From Planctomycetota bacterium (GTDB lineage: Bacteria > Planctomycetota > UBA1135 > GCA-002686595), in assembly GCA_016714045.1 (NCBI GenBank), contig JADJNY010000001.1, positions 186,001-250,000 on the forward strand: 64,000 nt of DNA, written 5' to 3'. A program made the position numbers and the translations under genes. Below, in pieces: positions 45,396-54,304 of the stretch; within the stretch, counting starts at the first letter, position 1, and each line of letters starts with the position of its first letter. The notes beneath the pieces are model-generated. The model did not search any database. It worked only from the letters and a program-made list of their open reading frames with translations, and had not been told where the DNA came from.

Positions 45396-45430
45396 GACGC
45401 GGGGCCGGCGATCGTCGCCGGCCCCGCGTC
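45396..45430. terminator. Bidirectional terminator hairpin
   Basis: A perfect 16-base-pair stem (GACGCGGGGCCGGCGA and its complement) with loop TCG. It lies between two convergent genes, 17 bases after the VWA stop and 27 bases after the stop at 45458, and so can serve both. Confidence 0.8.
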
Positions 45431-45457
45431 TTCGTGCTCAGACGGTGGGGGAGCGCT

Positions 45458-45710
45458 TCACCAGATCACGACCTGCCCGTTCGTGACGTTGAACGTCTCC
45501 GGCGGGCAGAAGAGCGCCGCCGAGTTGCGGTAGTAGGTCTGGTAGTAGCGGGTGACGCCGCTGCCGACCGTGACGCCACCGCGCTGGGAGAGCGTGACGG
45601 TCTCGACCGAGTCGGGGAAGCTCGACGCGCCGCCGACGTTGGTCTTCGTGCGCAGGCGTAGGAGCGTTCCGCCCGTGCAGCGCACGCCGTCGCCGAACAC
45701 GACGTCGTCC
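45458..45710 (-). repeat. DNA segment nearly identical to 47600-47852
   Basis: The 3' end of this gene matches the 3' end of the next one at the DNA level, with one mismatch (45494/47636) in the first 201 bases and about five in 253 by my reading. This is far closer than the rest of the two genes. Confidence 0.85.
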
Positions 45711-47353
45711 ATCACCGTGCCCTGCAGGTAGATGCACGACACGGTGAGCGGCATGCCCGAGCCGACGAGGACGAGGTCGTCCGTCGCCGCGGCGCCGGTC
45801 GTCGCGAGGTTCGCCCCGGCCGCGTTGACCGAGTTCGCACAGCCGTTGCCGCTGTTGCCGTTGTTCGCGCACGGGCAGGGCGTCGTGTGGTCGGCCAGCG
45901 TGCCGTCACCGAAGCAGAAGGGCGTGCTCGGCGGCGGCGGCGGGAGCTCGCGGATCTGGAACGCGTTGATGTGCGGGCGCAGCGTGTTCGCGAGGTTGGG
46001 GTGCGAACCCTGCTCGAGCAGCCAGAGCTGCGTCGTGCCGGTGCGCGTGAACGTGCCGATCACCCACTGGCCGAAGACCGTGTCGCCGGCGCCCGAGGCG
46101 TTGTTCGGGTCGGCCTCGAGGGGACCGGACAGCGGTCCCTGCGTCAGCGAGCCGAGGTTCGAGACGATGCCCGTGCTGCCGATGCTCGCGGGGCCGCTCG
46201 CCGAACTGAAGACCATGACGCGGTCGTTGATCGCCGCCGTGCCCGTGCCCGGACGATCGTCGCAGAACCACACTTGCACCTCGTAGGTGCGTCCGATCGT
46301 CAGCGCTCCCAAGGAGTCGAGTCGGATGCCGCCCCAGCCGGTCGGGTTCGTGAGCGTCGCCTCGCTCGTACCGCGCGACGTGTTCATCAACGTGTCGTAG
46401 CCGGCGTCGCCCGAGGTCGAGCCGTTCAGCACGTTGTTGCCGCCGTTGCCCCAGCCCGTCGGGCTGAACGCCGAGAAGAGCACGCCGTTGACCGTCGGCG
46501 ACGCCGAGGTCGTGTTCCAGCAGTTCTTCGCCGTGATCAGCGTCCCGTTGAGGCTGACTTCCGTCGGACCGGTCGCGTCTTGGACGGTTCCCCACGTGAT
46601 CACGTCGGGGGTCTGCGGCGAGAGGTCGCGGATCTGGAACGCGTTGATGTGCGGACGGAGCGTCGCGAGCGGGTCGGGATGCGTGCCCTGGCAGAGGAGC
46701 CAGAGCTGGTCGGAGCTCGTGCGTGTGAACGTGCCGATCACGTACGATCCGAAGACGGTGTCGGTGACTCCCGAGGTGTTGTTCGGGTCCGCGTCCATCG
46801 CTCCCGAGGCCGTGCCCACGGTGAGCGTGCCGAGGTTCGAGACGATGCCGTCCGTGCCGATCGTCGCCGCGCCCGTGGCGGAGCTGCGCGTCATCACGCG
46901 GTCGTTGAACGTGTTCGGCGCGGTGCCCGGGCGGTCGTCGCAGAACCAAACTTGGATCTCGTACGTGCCTCCGAGCGCGAAGGAGCCCAGCGTGTCTAGG
47001 CGGATCCCGCCCCAGCCCGTCGGGTTCGTCAGCGTCGCCTCGCTCGTGGCGCGCGAGGTGTTCATCAGCGTGTCGTAGTTCGCGTCGCCCGACGTGCCGC
47101 CGTCGAGGACCAGGTTGCCGCCCTGCGTCCAGCCCGTGGGGCCGAACGCCGAGAAGGTGACGCCGTTGACCGTCGGCGAGGCCGACGTCGTGTTCCAGAG
47201 GTTGCGCGCGGTGACGAGCACGCCGCTCGTGCTGACCTCCGTCGGGCTTGTCGCGTTCTGGACGGAGCCCCAGGTGATCAGGTCGGCATGCGCCTGCACG
47301 CCGAGCGCGAAGAGCGCGGTTCCGAGGGCGGTGAGGAATCGGGGACTCGACAT
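45458..47353 (-). CDS. Secreted protein with two 210-residue repeats and recurrent C-terminal module
   Basis: 631 residues from ATG 47353. The signal is SSPRFLTALGTALFALGVQAHA; the longer frame upstream lacks a signal start. Two repeats follow, each opening with ITWG-VQ-AT-PTEVS, then LWNTTSASPTVNGV, DTLMNTSR-TSEATLTNPTGWGGIRLD, VWFCDDRPGT and LRPHINAFQIR. They look like beta-sandwich domains that bind a ligand or matrix, but the family is not known to me. The last 156 residues are the shared C-terminal module (CFGDGT, CPCANNG, GCANSV, YYRNSAALFCPPETF). Confidence 0.87.
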   Translation of the reverse strand: MSSPRFLTALGTALFALGVQAHADLITWGSVQNATSPTEVSTSGVLVTARNLWNTTSASPTVNGVTFSAFGPTGWTQGGNLVLDGGTSGDANYDTLMNTSRATSEATLTNPTGWGGIRLDTLGSFALGGTYEIQVWFCDDRPGTAPNTFNDRVMTRSSATGAATIGTDGIVSNLGTLTVGTASGAMDADPNNTSGVTDTVFGSYVIGTFTRTSSDQLWLLCQGTHPDPLATLRPHINAFQIRDLSPQTPDVITWGTVQDATGPTEVSLNGTLITAKNCWNTTSASPTVNGVLFSAFSPTGWGNGGNNVLNGSTSGDAGYDTLMNTSRGTSEATLTNPTGWGGIRLDSLGALTIGRTYEVQVWFCDDRPGTGTAAINDRVMVFSSASGPASIGSTGIVSNLGSLTQGPLSGPLEADPNNASGAGDTVFGQWVIGTFTRTGTTQLWLLEQGSHPNLANTLRPHINAFQIRELPPPPPSTPFCFGDGTLADHTTPCPCANNGNSGNGCANSVNAAGANLATTGAAATDDLVLVGSGMPLTVSCIYLQGTVMDDVVFGDGVRCTGGTLLRLRTKTNVGGASSFPDSVETVTLSQRGGVTVGSGVTRYYQTYYRNSAALFCPPETFNVTNGQVVIW

Positions 47354-47518
47354 GGGGACGGTTCTCCTGAGGGGCGGCGGTGCCGCGAGGGGCCCGACTG
47401 GATACGGCTCCGAACGCACGACACGATCGCCGTTCGACGGGCTTTCAACCATGGACGATTGTCCACCGCTGGGCAGGTCCCGGCGTCGCCCTTTGGGGCA
47501 GCGCGGCCGAGCCAGAAC

Positions 47519-47557
47519 GCCGCGAGGCCGGAAGCACCACGCTTCCGGCCTCGCGGC
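47519..47557 (-). terminator. Hairpin between the two secreted-protein genes
   Basis: A perfect 17-base-pair stem, GCCGCGAGGCCGGAAGC with its complement, loop ACCAC. It lies 43 bases beyond the stop at 47600 on the minus strand. It probably ends transcription of the lectin-like gene. Confidence 0.7.
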
Positions 47558-47599
47558 CAGGATCTCAGCCCCTGGATCAGGTCGCCGCGAGCGGGAGGA

Positions 47600-47852
47600 T
47601 CACCAGATCACGACCTGCCCGTTCGTGACGTTGAAGGTCTCCGGCGGGCAGAAGAGCGCCGCCGAGTTGCGGTAGTAGGTCTGGTAGTAGCGGGTGACGC
47701 CGCTGCCGACCGTGACGCCACCGCGCTGGGAGAGCGTGACGGTCTCGACCGAGTCGGGGAAGCTCGACGCGCCGCCGACGTTGGTCTTCGTGCGCAGGCG
47801 CAGGAGCGTGCCGCCGGTGCAGCGCACGCCGTCGCCGAACACGGCGTCGTCG
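47600..47852 (-). repeat. DNA segment nearly identical to 45458-45710
   Basis: The second copy of the nearly identical 3' gene ends. Both genes finish VTNGQVVIW. Confidence 0.85.
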
Positions 47853-48943
47853 AGTCCGTCGCCCTGCAGGTAGATGCAGGACACGGTGGCGGGCATGCCC
47901 GACCCGACCAGGACGACGTCGTCCGTAGCCGTCGCGCCCGTCGTCGCCAAGTTCGCGCCGGCCGGGTTGACCGAGTTCGCGCAACCGTTGCCCGCCGCGC
48001 CGACGTTGCCGCACGGGCACGGCGTCGTGTGCCCGAGGTCCACGCCGTCGCCGAAGCAGAACGCGTTGATGTTGGGTGGAACCGTCGACGTCCACGTCCA
48101 ACTGAGGATGTCGCGGAACTCACGCGCGCTGCCGGCGGCGCTCGTGAAGCCGACATGGGCCGACGTGCCGCCGATCAAGTTCAGGCCGCCGACGGGCGTG
48201 CTGCTGTCGATCCACGTCCCACCGGTGGCGAAGCTGTACGGCGCGGTGAGCTTGAGCACGCCGTCGAGGTAGACCTCGAGCGTCCCCGGACTGCCCGCCG
48301 TGTAGACGACGCGGAGCGTGTGGTTCACGCCGTTGTTCATGTCCACGCCCACACCCGCCGAGTTGACGCGCCCGATCGAGAACGACTCGTGCGTGCCGTT
48401 GTCGCCGCTCCCACCCGTGTGGATGCTGATGTGATTGCCGTCGGGGTCGCCCCAGGTCGTGGCACTCGTGTTCGCGAACGTGTCGAGCTCGATCACGAGC
48501 GAGTTGTCGATCGTCTCGCCCGGCAACGACGTGAGGAAGTTGCCATAGCCCAGGGCCGCGGCGTGACGCCCGAGAGCCGTGTTTCCCGCGCCGACGTTCG
48601 GTCCGGGGTTCGTCTGTTGCACGTTCCCGCCTTGGTCGTTCTGGATCACGAAGGCGAGGCCGTCGGCGCCGCCCGTCGTGCTCGGGGTGTGCATCCGGAA
48701 CGTGAACGTCGTGTCGAAGCCGGAGGAGACGCTGACGGGCGTCGCGTACCAGGCGCCCCCACGATTGTCGGTTCCGACGGCGGGAGCGATGTTGTCCTGC
48801 AGGCGCAGGAGGTTCCCGGCCTGTGTCGCGAGGCCCACCGTGTTGAGGCCCGCGGTGCTCGAGAAGTCCGGATAGGTGAACGACTGGGCGGAGAGGACCG
48901 GAGCGAGCGCTCCAACCGCGAGGATCAGGGGCAGGGATCGCAT
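47600..48943 (-). CDS. Secreted legume-lectin-like protein with recurrent C-terminal module
   Basis: 447 residues from ATG 48943 with a signal peptide (LPLILAVGALAPVLSAQ). Residues 20-290 look like an L-type lectin fold: FTYPDFSSTAGLN, FTFRM, DGLAFVIQND, LVIELDTF-N, D-DGNHISIHTGG, HTLRVVY-AGSPGTLEVYLDG and LIGGTSAHVGFTSAAG. These are the strands and metal/sugar loops (ELDTF, DGNH) of that family. The C-terminal 155 residues are the shared module. It is probably exported and carbohydrate-binding. Confidence 0.88.
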   Translation of the reverse strand: MRSLPLILAVGALAPVLSAQSFTYPDFSSTAGLNTVGLATQAGNLLRLQDNIAPAVGTDNRGGAWYATPVSVSSGFDTTFTFRMHTPSTTGGADGLAFVIQNDQGGNVQQTNPGPNVGAGNTALGRHAAALGYGNFLTSLPGETIDNSLVIELDTFANTSATTWGDPDGNHISIHTGGSGDNGTHESFSIGRVNSAGVGVDMNNGVNHTLRVVYTAGSPGTLEVYLDGVLKLTAPYSFATGGTWIDSSTPVGGLNLIGGTSAHVGFTSAAGSAREFRDILSWTWTSTVPPNINAFCFGDGVDLGHTTPCPCGNVGAAGNGCANSVNPAGANLATTGATATDDVVLVGSGMPATVSCIYLQGDGLDDAVFGDGVRCTGGTLLRLRTKTNVGGASSFPDSVETVTLSQRGGVTVGSGVTRYYQTYYRNSAALFCPPETFNVTNGQVVIW

Positions 48944-49120
48944 GGGAGGAGTGCAGTCTTTCGGTGGGGAGGGGGAGGCGCCGGTCTCGGCGCGCGGCAT
49001 CCTGGAAGGGGGCCTCGAACGCCCCCGACCCGAACGTACCCCCCTTCCCTGACGTGGGCAGACTCCCTTTGGTGCAGGTCGGGCCCCCTTCCGGCTCCGC
49101 GCTCTGCGACCGCGTGCTCC

Positions 49121-50995
49121 TCACGAGGCCGTGCCCGCGACGAGCGGCCAGAACCGCGGGATGAGCCAGAGCGCGACGATGGCGATCAACACGTCGAGCA
49201 CGAGACCGACGCGAACGAAGTCGCGGAACCGGTAGCCGCCGGGCGCGTAGATCATCAGGCTCGTCTGATAGCCGATCGGCATCGCGAACGCCGCCGAGCA
49301 GCCGAACGTCACGCCGACGAGCAACGCCATCGGGTTGAGCCCGAGCTCGTGCGCCACGGTCAACGCGATCGGACAGAGGAGCGCAGCGGTCCCGCTGTTC
49401 GACATGAACTCGGAGAGCAGAACGGCGACGAGGAAGAAGCCCGCGAGCACGAAGTGCGGGTTCGCGCCGCCGCCCCACGTCGAGAGCAAGGCGGCGAGCC
49501 GTTCGGGGGCACCGGTCGTCTCGAGCGCGGTGCCGATCGCGAGCGTGCCCGCGAGCATGAACACGACGCCGAGGTCGAGCGCTTCGTACGCCTCGCGCGG
49601 CCTGAGGCATCCCGTCAGCATCAAGAGCGCGCACCCCGCAGTCGCCGCCGCCACGATCGACATCCACCCGACCGCGACGATCGTGATGACGCCGACCAGC
49701 GTGCCCACCGCGACGACGAGCTTGTCGTGGCGAACGTCGGGAGCGCTGGGCGTGCCGATGACGAGGAACCCGCTCGACCGCGACAGCCGCAGGAGCGCCT
49801 CGTTCGTCCCTTCCAGGACGAGCACGTCGCCGGTGCGCAGGCGCGTCGTCGAAGGACGGCCGAACGCGCGGCCGTGGCGCCGCAGCGCGACGACGACCGC
49901 GTCGTGGACGCGCGCGAAGTCCGCTTCCTTGAGGGTCCGGCCGATGAGCTCGTTTCCGGGCTGGAGCACGACCTCGACCAGGCGCTTGGCGCCCTCGTTC
50001 GGGCCGCCTGCGGAGGGCGACGCCGAGCCCGTCGGCGTGTCAATGGCCGCGTGCTCGCCCGCATCCCGCGGTTTGTGCAGCTCGATGCCGCCGCGCTGCG
50101 CGACCTTCAAGACGTCGTCGAGCCGCCCGCGCACGCGCAGCGCGTCGCCCGCCGCGAGCGCGAGCTCCGCCGCGTCGGGGTCGAGCACGTCACCGCCCCG
50201 TGAGAGCGCAAGCAGCTCGAGGTCGTGGTCGCGCCTCCACGCGCTCGCCCGGACGCGCGCGCCGACCCACGTGGAGCCGGGCAGGATCACGAGCTCCGCC
50301 AGGTAGTCGCTCGAACTCGCGAGCTCGTCCTGCGCGACGCGGTTCTTCGGCAGGAGGAAGCGACCCACGAGCAGCAGATACACGAACGCCATCCCCGCCG
50401 CCGGCAGTCCCACGCTCGCGAGCTCGAACAGCGTGTAGCCCGGCAGATCGTGCGCGCGCGCGTACTCGTGCACGACGAGGTTCGTCGACGTCCCCATCAG
50501 CGTGCACATCCCGCCAAACGTCGCCGCGAAGGCCATCGGCATCAGCACGCGGCCCGGGCTCGCTCCGGTGCGGCGGCACGTTTCGAGCACGACAGGGATG
50601 AAGACCGCGACGGCTGCCGTGTTGTTGAGGAACGCAGAGAGCGCGCCGATCAGGAGCATCACGATCGCCGTCAGCAGCCACTCGCTCTTCCCGACTGGCG
50701 TCAGGAGGCGCCGCGCGACGAACCCGAGCGCGCCCGTGCGCTCGATGCCCGCGGAGAGGACGAGCACGGCCGCGACGGAGACCACCGCGGGGTGGCTGAA
50801 GCCCGCGAAGGCCTGCGCCGGCGTCAACACGCCGCAGAGCATCAGCGCGAGCAGCGCGAGCAACGCAGTCAGGTCCGGCGCGAGTTTCTCCGTGACGAAG
50901 GAGTAGATCGCGGCGACGACGACGGCGAGCGTGAAGTAGAGCTTGAGCTCGGCGGCGTCGGGCAGGAGCGCGAGCATGAGGCCACCATGACGCAT
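49121..50995 (-). CDS. SLC13 family permease with two TrkA-C (RCK_C) domains
   Basis: A 624-residue membrane transporter starting at ATG 50995, preceded by GGGGAG; an internal ATG at 50977 is also possible. Its first half has five or six helices, including the conserved SAFLNNTAAVAVFIPVVL and MAFAATFGGMCTLMGTSTNLVV. Two TrkA-C-like domains lie in the central cytoplasmic part (PGSTWVGARVRAS and PGNELIGRTLKEADF). The second half ends with SEFMSNSGTAALLCPIAL and FAMPIGYQTSLMIYAPGGYRF, the mirror motif. SLC13-type proteins carry dicarboxylates, sulphate or arsenite-like anions. The substrate cannot be read from sequence. Confidence 0.94.
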   Translation of the reverse strand: MRHGGLMLALLPDAAELKLYFTLAVVVAAIYSFVTEKLAPDLTALLALLALMLCGVLTPAQAFAGFSHPAVVSVAAVLVLSAGIERTGALGFVARRLLTPVGKSEWLLTAIVMLLIGALSAFLNNTAAVAVFIPVVLETCRRTGASPGRVLMPMAFAATFGGMCTLMGTSTNLVVHEYARAHDLPGYTLFELASVGLPAAGMAFVYLLLVGRFLLPKNRVAQDELASSSDYLAELVILPGSTWVGARVRASAWRRDHDLELLALSRGGDVLDPDAAELALAAGDALRVRGRLDDVLKVAQRGGIELHKPRDAGEHAAIDTPTGSASPSAGGPNEGAKRLVEVVLQPGNELIGRTLKEADFARVHDAVVVALRRHGRAFGRPSTTRLRTGDVLVLEGTNEALLRLSRSSGFLVIGTPSAPDVRHDKLVVAVGTLVGVITIVAVGWMSIVAAATAGCALLMLTGCLRPREAYEALDLGVVFMLAGTLAIGTALETTGAPERLAALLSTWGGGANPHFVLAGFFLVAVLLSEFMSNSGTAALLCPIALTVAHELGLNPMALLVGVTFGCSAAFAMPIGYQTSLMIYAPGGYRFRDFVRVGLVLDVLIAIVALWLIPRFWPLVAGTAS

Positions 50996-51000
50996 CGGAG

Positions 51001-51006
51001 CTCCCC
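51001..51006 (-). promoter_or_regulatory. Ribosome binding site for the SLC13 gene
   Basis: GGGGAG on the minus strand, five bases before the ATG at 50995. It favours this start over the internal ATG. Confidence 0.6.
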
Positions 51007-51245
51007 ACGCCACCCGCGACCGCTCGGATGCGACTCGGGCCGCGCGGCGCAGGCACGCGCGCGCCTCGTGGCCGACGCGGGTGCGACGACAACCTGAGGC
51101 GCCGCCGCGCGTCCGGTTCGGTCCACGCACGTGCGCTCGCTCGGCGTCCCATTCCCGGGCGCGCGAGCGGTTCGCGCCGCGTCGACCTTGACGCACCGCG
51201 CCCGCGACGCGATGGTCACGTGCAGCCTTTGGGAGGAGGCCGCTC

Positions 51246-53015
51246 GTGAGCTCGATCGACGACGCCGGTCCGCACGCGTGGACCATCATCGCGCAGGATC
51301 CTTCGGTGCTGTGGAACGGGCGGATCCTGCGCACGCGCGCCGTGGTCCCCGACGAACGCCTGCTGCCCGGTCCGCGTGGTCACCGCGTGCACGTCGTCGA
51401 CTACGACGCTTCGGCGCGCGTGCAGTACAAGTCGGGCGACGAGCCCCGCGAGGATGCGTTCGCGGGTGCTGGCGACGCGCGGCTCCTCTCCGACCCCGCG
51501 TTCCATCGCCGCAACGTGTACGCGATCGTGATGCGCACGCTCGCGACCTTCGAGCGCGCGCTCGGCCGGCGCGTCGACTGGGGCTCGGGTGGTCACCAGC
51601 TCTACGTCGTCCCGCACGCGTTCTGCGACGCCAACGCGTTCTACTCGCGCGCGGACCACGCGCTGATGTTCGGCTACTTCCCGGCGCTGCCGAAGCGCGG
51701 CGGGAAGAAGGACGAGCTCGTCTTCACGTGCCTGTCGCACGACGTCGTCGTGCACGAGACGACCCACGCGCTCCTCGACGGACTGCGCGAGCGCTTCATG
51801 GACCCGTCGCACAACGACCAGGCCGCGTTCCACGAGGGTTTCGCGGACGTCGTCGCGTTGCTCTCCGTGTTCTCGACGCGCGAGGTCGTCGGCAAGGTGC
51901 TCGACATCGCCGTACAGAAAGCGGGGAAGGCGGCCGGCGTCCGCCGCGGCGAGCCGATGCTGCCGACCGCGATCCTCGGCCCGAAGGAGCTCGCGCGGAA
52001 CGGCCTCTTCGGCCTCGCCGAACAGATGGGACAGGAGCTGCCCGAGCTGCGCGGTGACGCGTTGCGGCGCTCGGTCACGCTGAGGCCCTCGAACCGGCTC
52101 TACACTTCGGAGCAGTACGAGGAGCCCCACGTGCGCGGCGAACTGCTCGTCGCCGCGGTGATGCAGGCGTTCGTGGCGTGCTGGGCGATGCGCATCGCGA
52201 AGCTCGGCGAGGTCTCGAAGGGCATGGTCAACCGCGAGCGCGCCGTCGAGGACGGCGCCGACCTCGCCGACGCGCTGCTGACGATGGCGATCCGGGCGCT
52301 CGACTACTGCCCGCCGTGCGATCTCTCGTACCCCGACTACTTGAGCGCGCTCCTCACCGCCGACCGCGAGTTGCGACGCGACGACGGACGGTGGGGGCTG
52401 CGCGAGCGGCTCACGAAGAGCTTCGCGGCGTTCGGCATCGATCCGGTGCCGGGGAGCGACGCGGCCGGCTGCTGGCAGGCTCCGAAGCACCCGGAGCGCC
52501 TCGTCTACCGCCGCACGCACTTCGAATCGCTCCGGCGCGATCCGCAGGAGGTGTTCCGCTTCGTGTGGGAGAACCTGGACGAGCTGCACGTCGACCCCTC
52601 GGCGTACACGCAGGTGATCTCCGTGCGTCCGTGCATGCGCGTCGAGCCGGACGGCTTCGTCCTGCACGAGACCGTCGCTGAGGTCCACCAGACGATCGAA
52701 CTCGAGGCGCGCGAGCTCTCGGAGCGCGGGATCGACGTTCCGCCCGGCATGGCGCCGGAGCAGCGCGTCGTGCTGTTCGGCGGCGGCACGTTCGTGTTCG
52801 ACGAGTACGGACGGCTCAAGTACGAGATCCACAAGCGCGTCGACGACCAGAAGCGGCAGTCCGCGCGCCTCGCGTACCTCTGGAGGCAAGCGCCCTCCGA
52901 CCACGATCCGTCGAGGCCGATCGGCGTCGGCGGCGATGGACAGCGATTGCACAGGCTCCACCGCATGCGCGCGACGCGCTGGGCCGGCGCGCCGCGCAAG
53001 GAGGACGTGCTGTGA
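51246..53015 (+). CDS. Putative gluzincin-type zinc metalloprotease
   Basis: 589 residues from GTG 51246. The zinc site HETTH is at 170-174 in VVVHETTHALLDGL. The probable third ligand Glu197 lies in AAFHEGFADVVALL, the arrangement of gluzincins (thermolysin-like clans). There is no signal peptide or membrane helix, so it is probably cytoplasmic. The last 200 residues (HPERLVYRRTHFESLRRDPQEVFRFVWENLDEL onwards) are a separate alpha/beta region of unknown role. Its stop overlaps the next start (GTGA), so it is produced together with an MBL-fold protein. I do not know a characterised homologue. Confidence 0.82.
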   Translation: MSSIDDAGPHAWTIIAQDPSVLWNGRILRTRAVVPDERLLPGPRGHRVHVVDYDASARVQYKSGDEPREDAFAGAGDARLLSDPAFHRRNVYAIVMRTLATFERALGRRVDWGSGGHQLYVVPHAFCDANAFYSRADHALMFGYFPALPKRGGKKDELVFTCLSHDVVVHETTHALLDGLRERFMDPSHNDQAAFHEGFADVVALLSVFSTREVVGKVLDIAVQKAGKAAGVRRGEPMLPTAILGPKELARNGLFGLAEQMGQELPELRGDALRRSVTLRPSNRLYTSEQYEEPHVRGELLVAAVMQAFVACWAMRIAKLGEVSKGMVNRERAVEDGADLADALLTMAIRALDYCPPCDLSYPDYLSALLTADRELRRDDGRWGLRERLTKSFAAFGIDPVPGSDAAGCWQAPKHPERLVYRRTHFESLRRDPQEVFRFVWENLDELHVDPSAYTQVISVRPCMRVEPDGFVLHETVAEVHQTIELEARELSERGIDVPPGMAPEQRVVLFGGGTFVFDEYGRLKYEIHKRVDDQKRQSARLAYLWRQAPSDHDPSRPIGVGGDGQRLHRLHRMRATRWAGAPRKEDVL

Positions 53016-54280
53016 GCTCGCGCCCCCGCAAGGTCACGCTCCGCTACTACAACGTCGGCTTCGGCGACTGCCTCCTGCTCGCGTTCCAGTACGCGAAGAC
53101 GGAGCGCTTCGTGCTCGTCGACTGCGGCACGACTTCAGCGCCCGGCAAGGCCGACGCGGGCGAACTGCTCGCGAAGGTGGCGCTCGACGTCGAGGCGCGC
53201 TGCGGCGGGAAGCTGCACGCGGTCGTCGCCACGCATCGTCACAAAGACCACGTCGAGGGCTTCCGCCGCAAGAAGGCCGGCGACGGGCCCGGCGACGTGT
53301 TCCTCCGGTGCCAGCCGGACGCGGTCCTCTTGCCTTGGACGGAGGATCCGGACCTCGAGACGGACGCGGTCCGTCCTTCGAAGGGGCTGGCCGCGCACGC
53401 GCTCCACGCGCGCGGATTGCTCGGCATGCAGAGCGCGGCGGGCGGCGTGCTCGCCGAAGCGAAGCGGCTCGCGCCTGCGCTGTCCAAGGCGGCGGCGCGC
53501 CGGCTCGCGTTCCTCGGCGAGGACAACTTGGGCAATCGGAACGCGCTCGAGACGCTGTGGGAGATGGGACGGCGAAGCCGCGCGAAGCGCTGCCGCTTCC
53601 TGCACCACGGCATGAAGTCGGGACTCGAGCGCGTGCTCCCCGGTGTGAAGGTGCACGTGCTCGGCCCGCCGTCGATCGAACAGCACCCGGCCGTGCTGCG
53701 GCAGCGGCAGAAGGACGAGGACGAGTACTGGCACCTCCTCGGTTTCGCCGGCCGCCGTTCGAGCGGCGCACCGCAACCGTTCCGCGGCGCCGGGCACGTC
53801 GCGCGCACCGCGCCCGAGCACCGCTGGATCGTGCGGCGCCTCGAGCGCCTGCGCGGCGAGCAGCTCTACGAGGTCGTCCGCACCGTCGACGACGCGTTGA
53901 ACAACACGAGCCTGATCCTCCTGTTCCAGGTCGGCGATCAGAAGCTGCTCTTCCCCGGCGACGCGCAGATCGAGAACTGGCAGTACGCGCTCGAGAAGAA
54001 CGCGGAGCTCCTGAAGGACGTGCGGCTCTACAAGGTCGGGCACCACGGCAGCCTGAACGCGACGCCGAAGTCCCTGTGGAACGGTTTCACGCGCAAGTCG
54101 GGCGGAGCGGGGAGCGGCGACCTGCTCTCGGTCTGCTCGACGAAGGCGAACGTGCACGGAACGACGAACGAAGTGCCGCGCAAGAAGCTCGTCGACGAGC
54201 TCGAACGTCGCAGCGAGTACCGCTCGACGCCCGGGTTGCCGAAGAAGTCGCTCTACGGCGAGGTCGAGATCGTGATCTGA
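53012..54280 (+). CDS. MBL-fold hydrolase, ComEC/Rec2-like
   Basis: 422 residues from GTG 53012, overlapping the upstream stop. The metal site THRHKDH (His75, His77, Asp79, His80) starts the metallo-beta-lactamase fold. Near the end are LFPGDAQIENW and KVGHHGSLNATP, matching the Asp and HHGS motifs of ComEC-type MBL domains. There are no ComEC membrane helices and no signal, so it is a soluble stand-alone form. A linker of about 120 residues lies between the first and later motifs. It may be a nuclease or phosphodiesterase and is coupled to the metalloprotease. Confidence 0.87.
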   Translation: MSSRPRKVTLRYYNVGFGDCLLLAFQYAKTERFVLVDCGTTSAPGKADAGELLAKVALDVEARCGGKLHAVVATHRHKDHVEGFRRKKAGDGPGDVFLRCQPDAVLLPWTEDPDLETDAVRPSKGLAAHALHARGLLGMQSAAGGVLAEAKRLAPALSKAAARRLAFLGEDNLGNRNALETLWEMGRRSRAKRCRFLHHGMKSGLERVLPGVKVHVLGPPSIEQHPAVLRQRQKDEDEYWHLLGFAGRRSSGAPQPFRGAGHVARTAPEHRWIVRRLERLRGEQLYEVVRTVDDALNNTSLILLFQVGDQKLLFPGDAQIENWQYALEKNAELLKDVRLYKVGHHGSLNATPKSLWNGFTRKSGGAGSGDLLSVCSTKANVHGTTNEVPRKKLVDELERRSEYRSTPGLPKKSLYGEVEIVI

Positions 54281-54304
54281 CCGGGATCGCGGCGCCCGCG
54301 CGTC

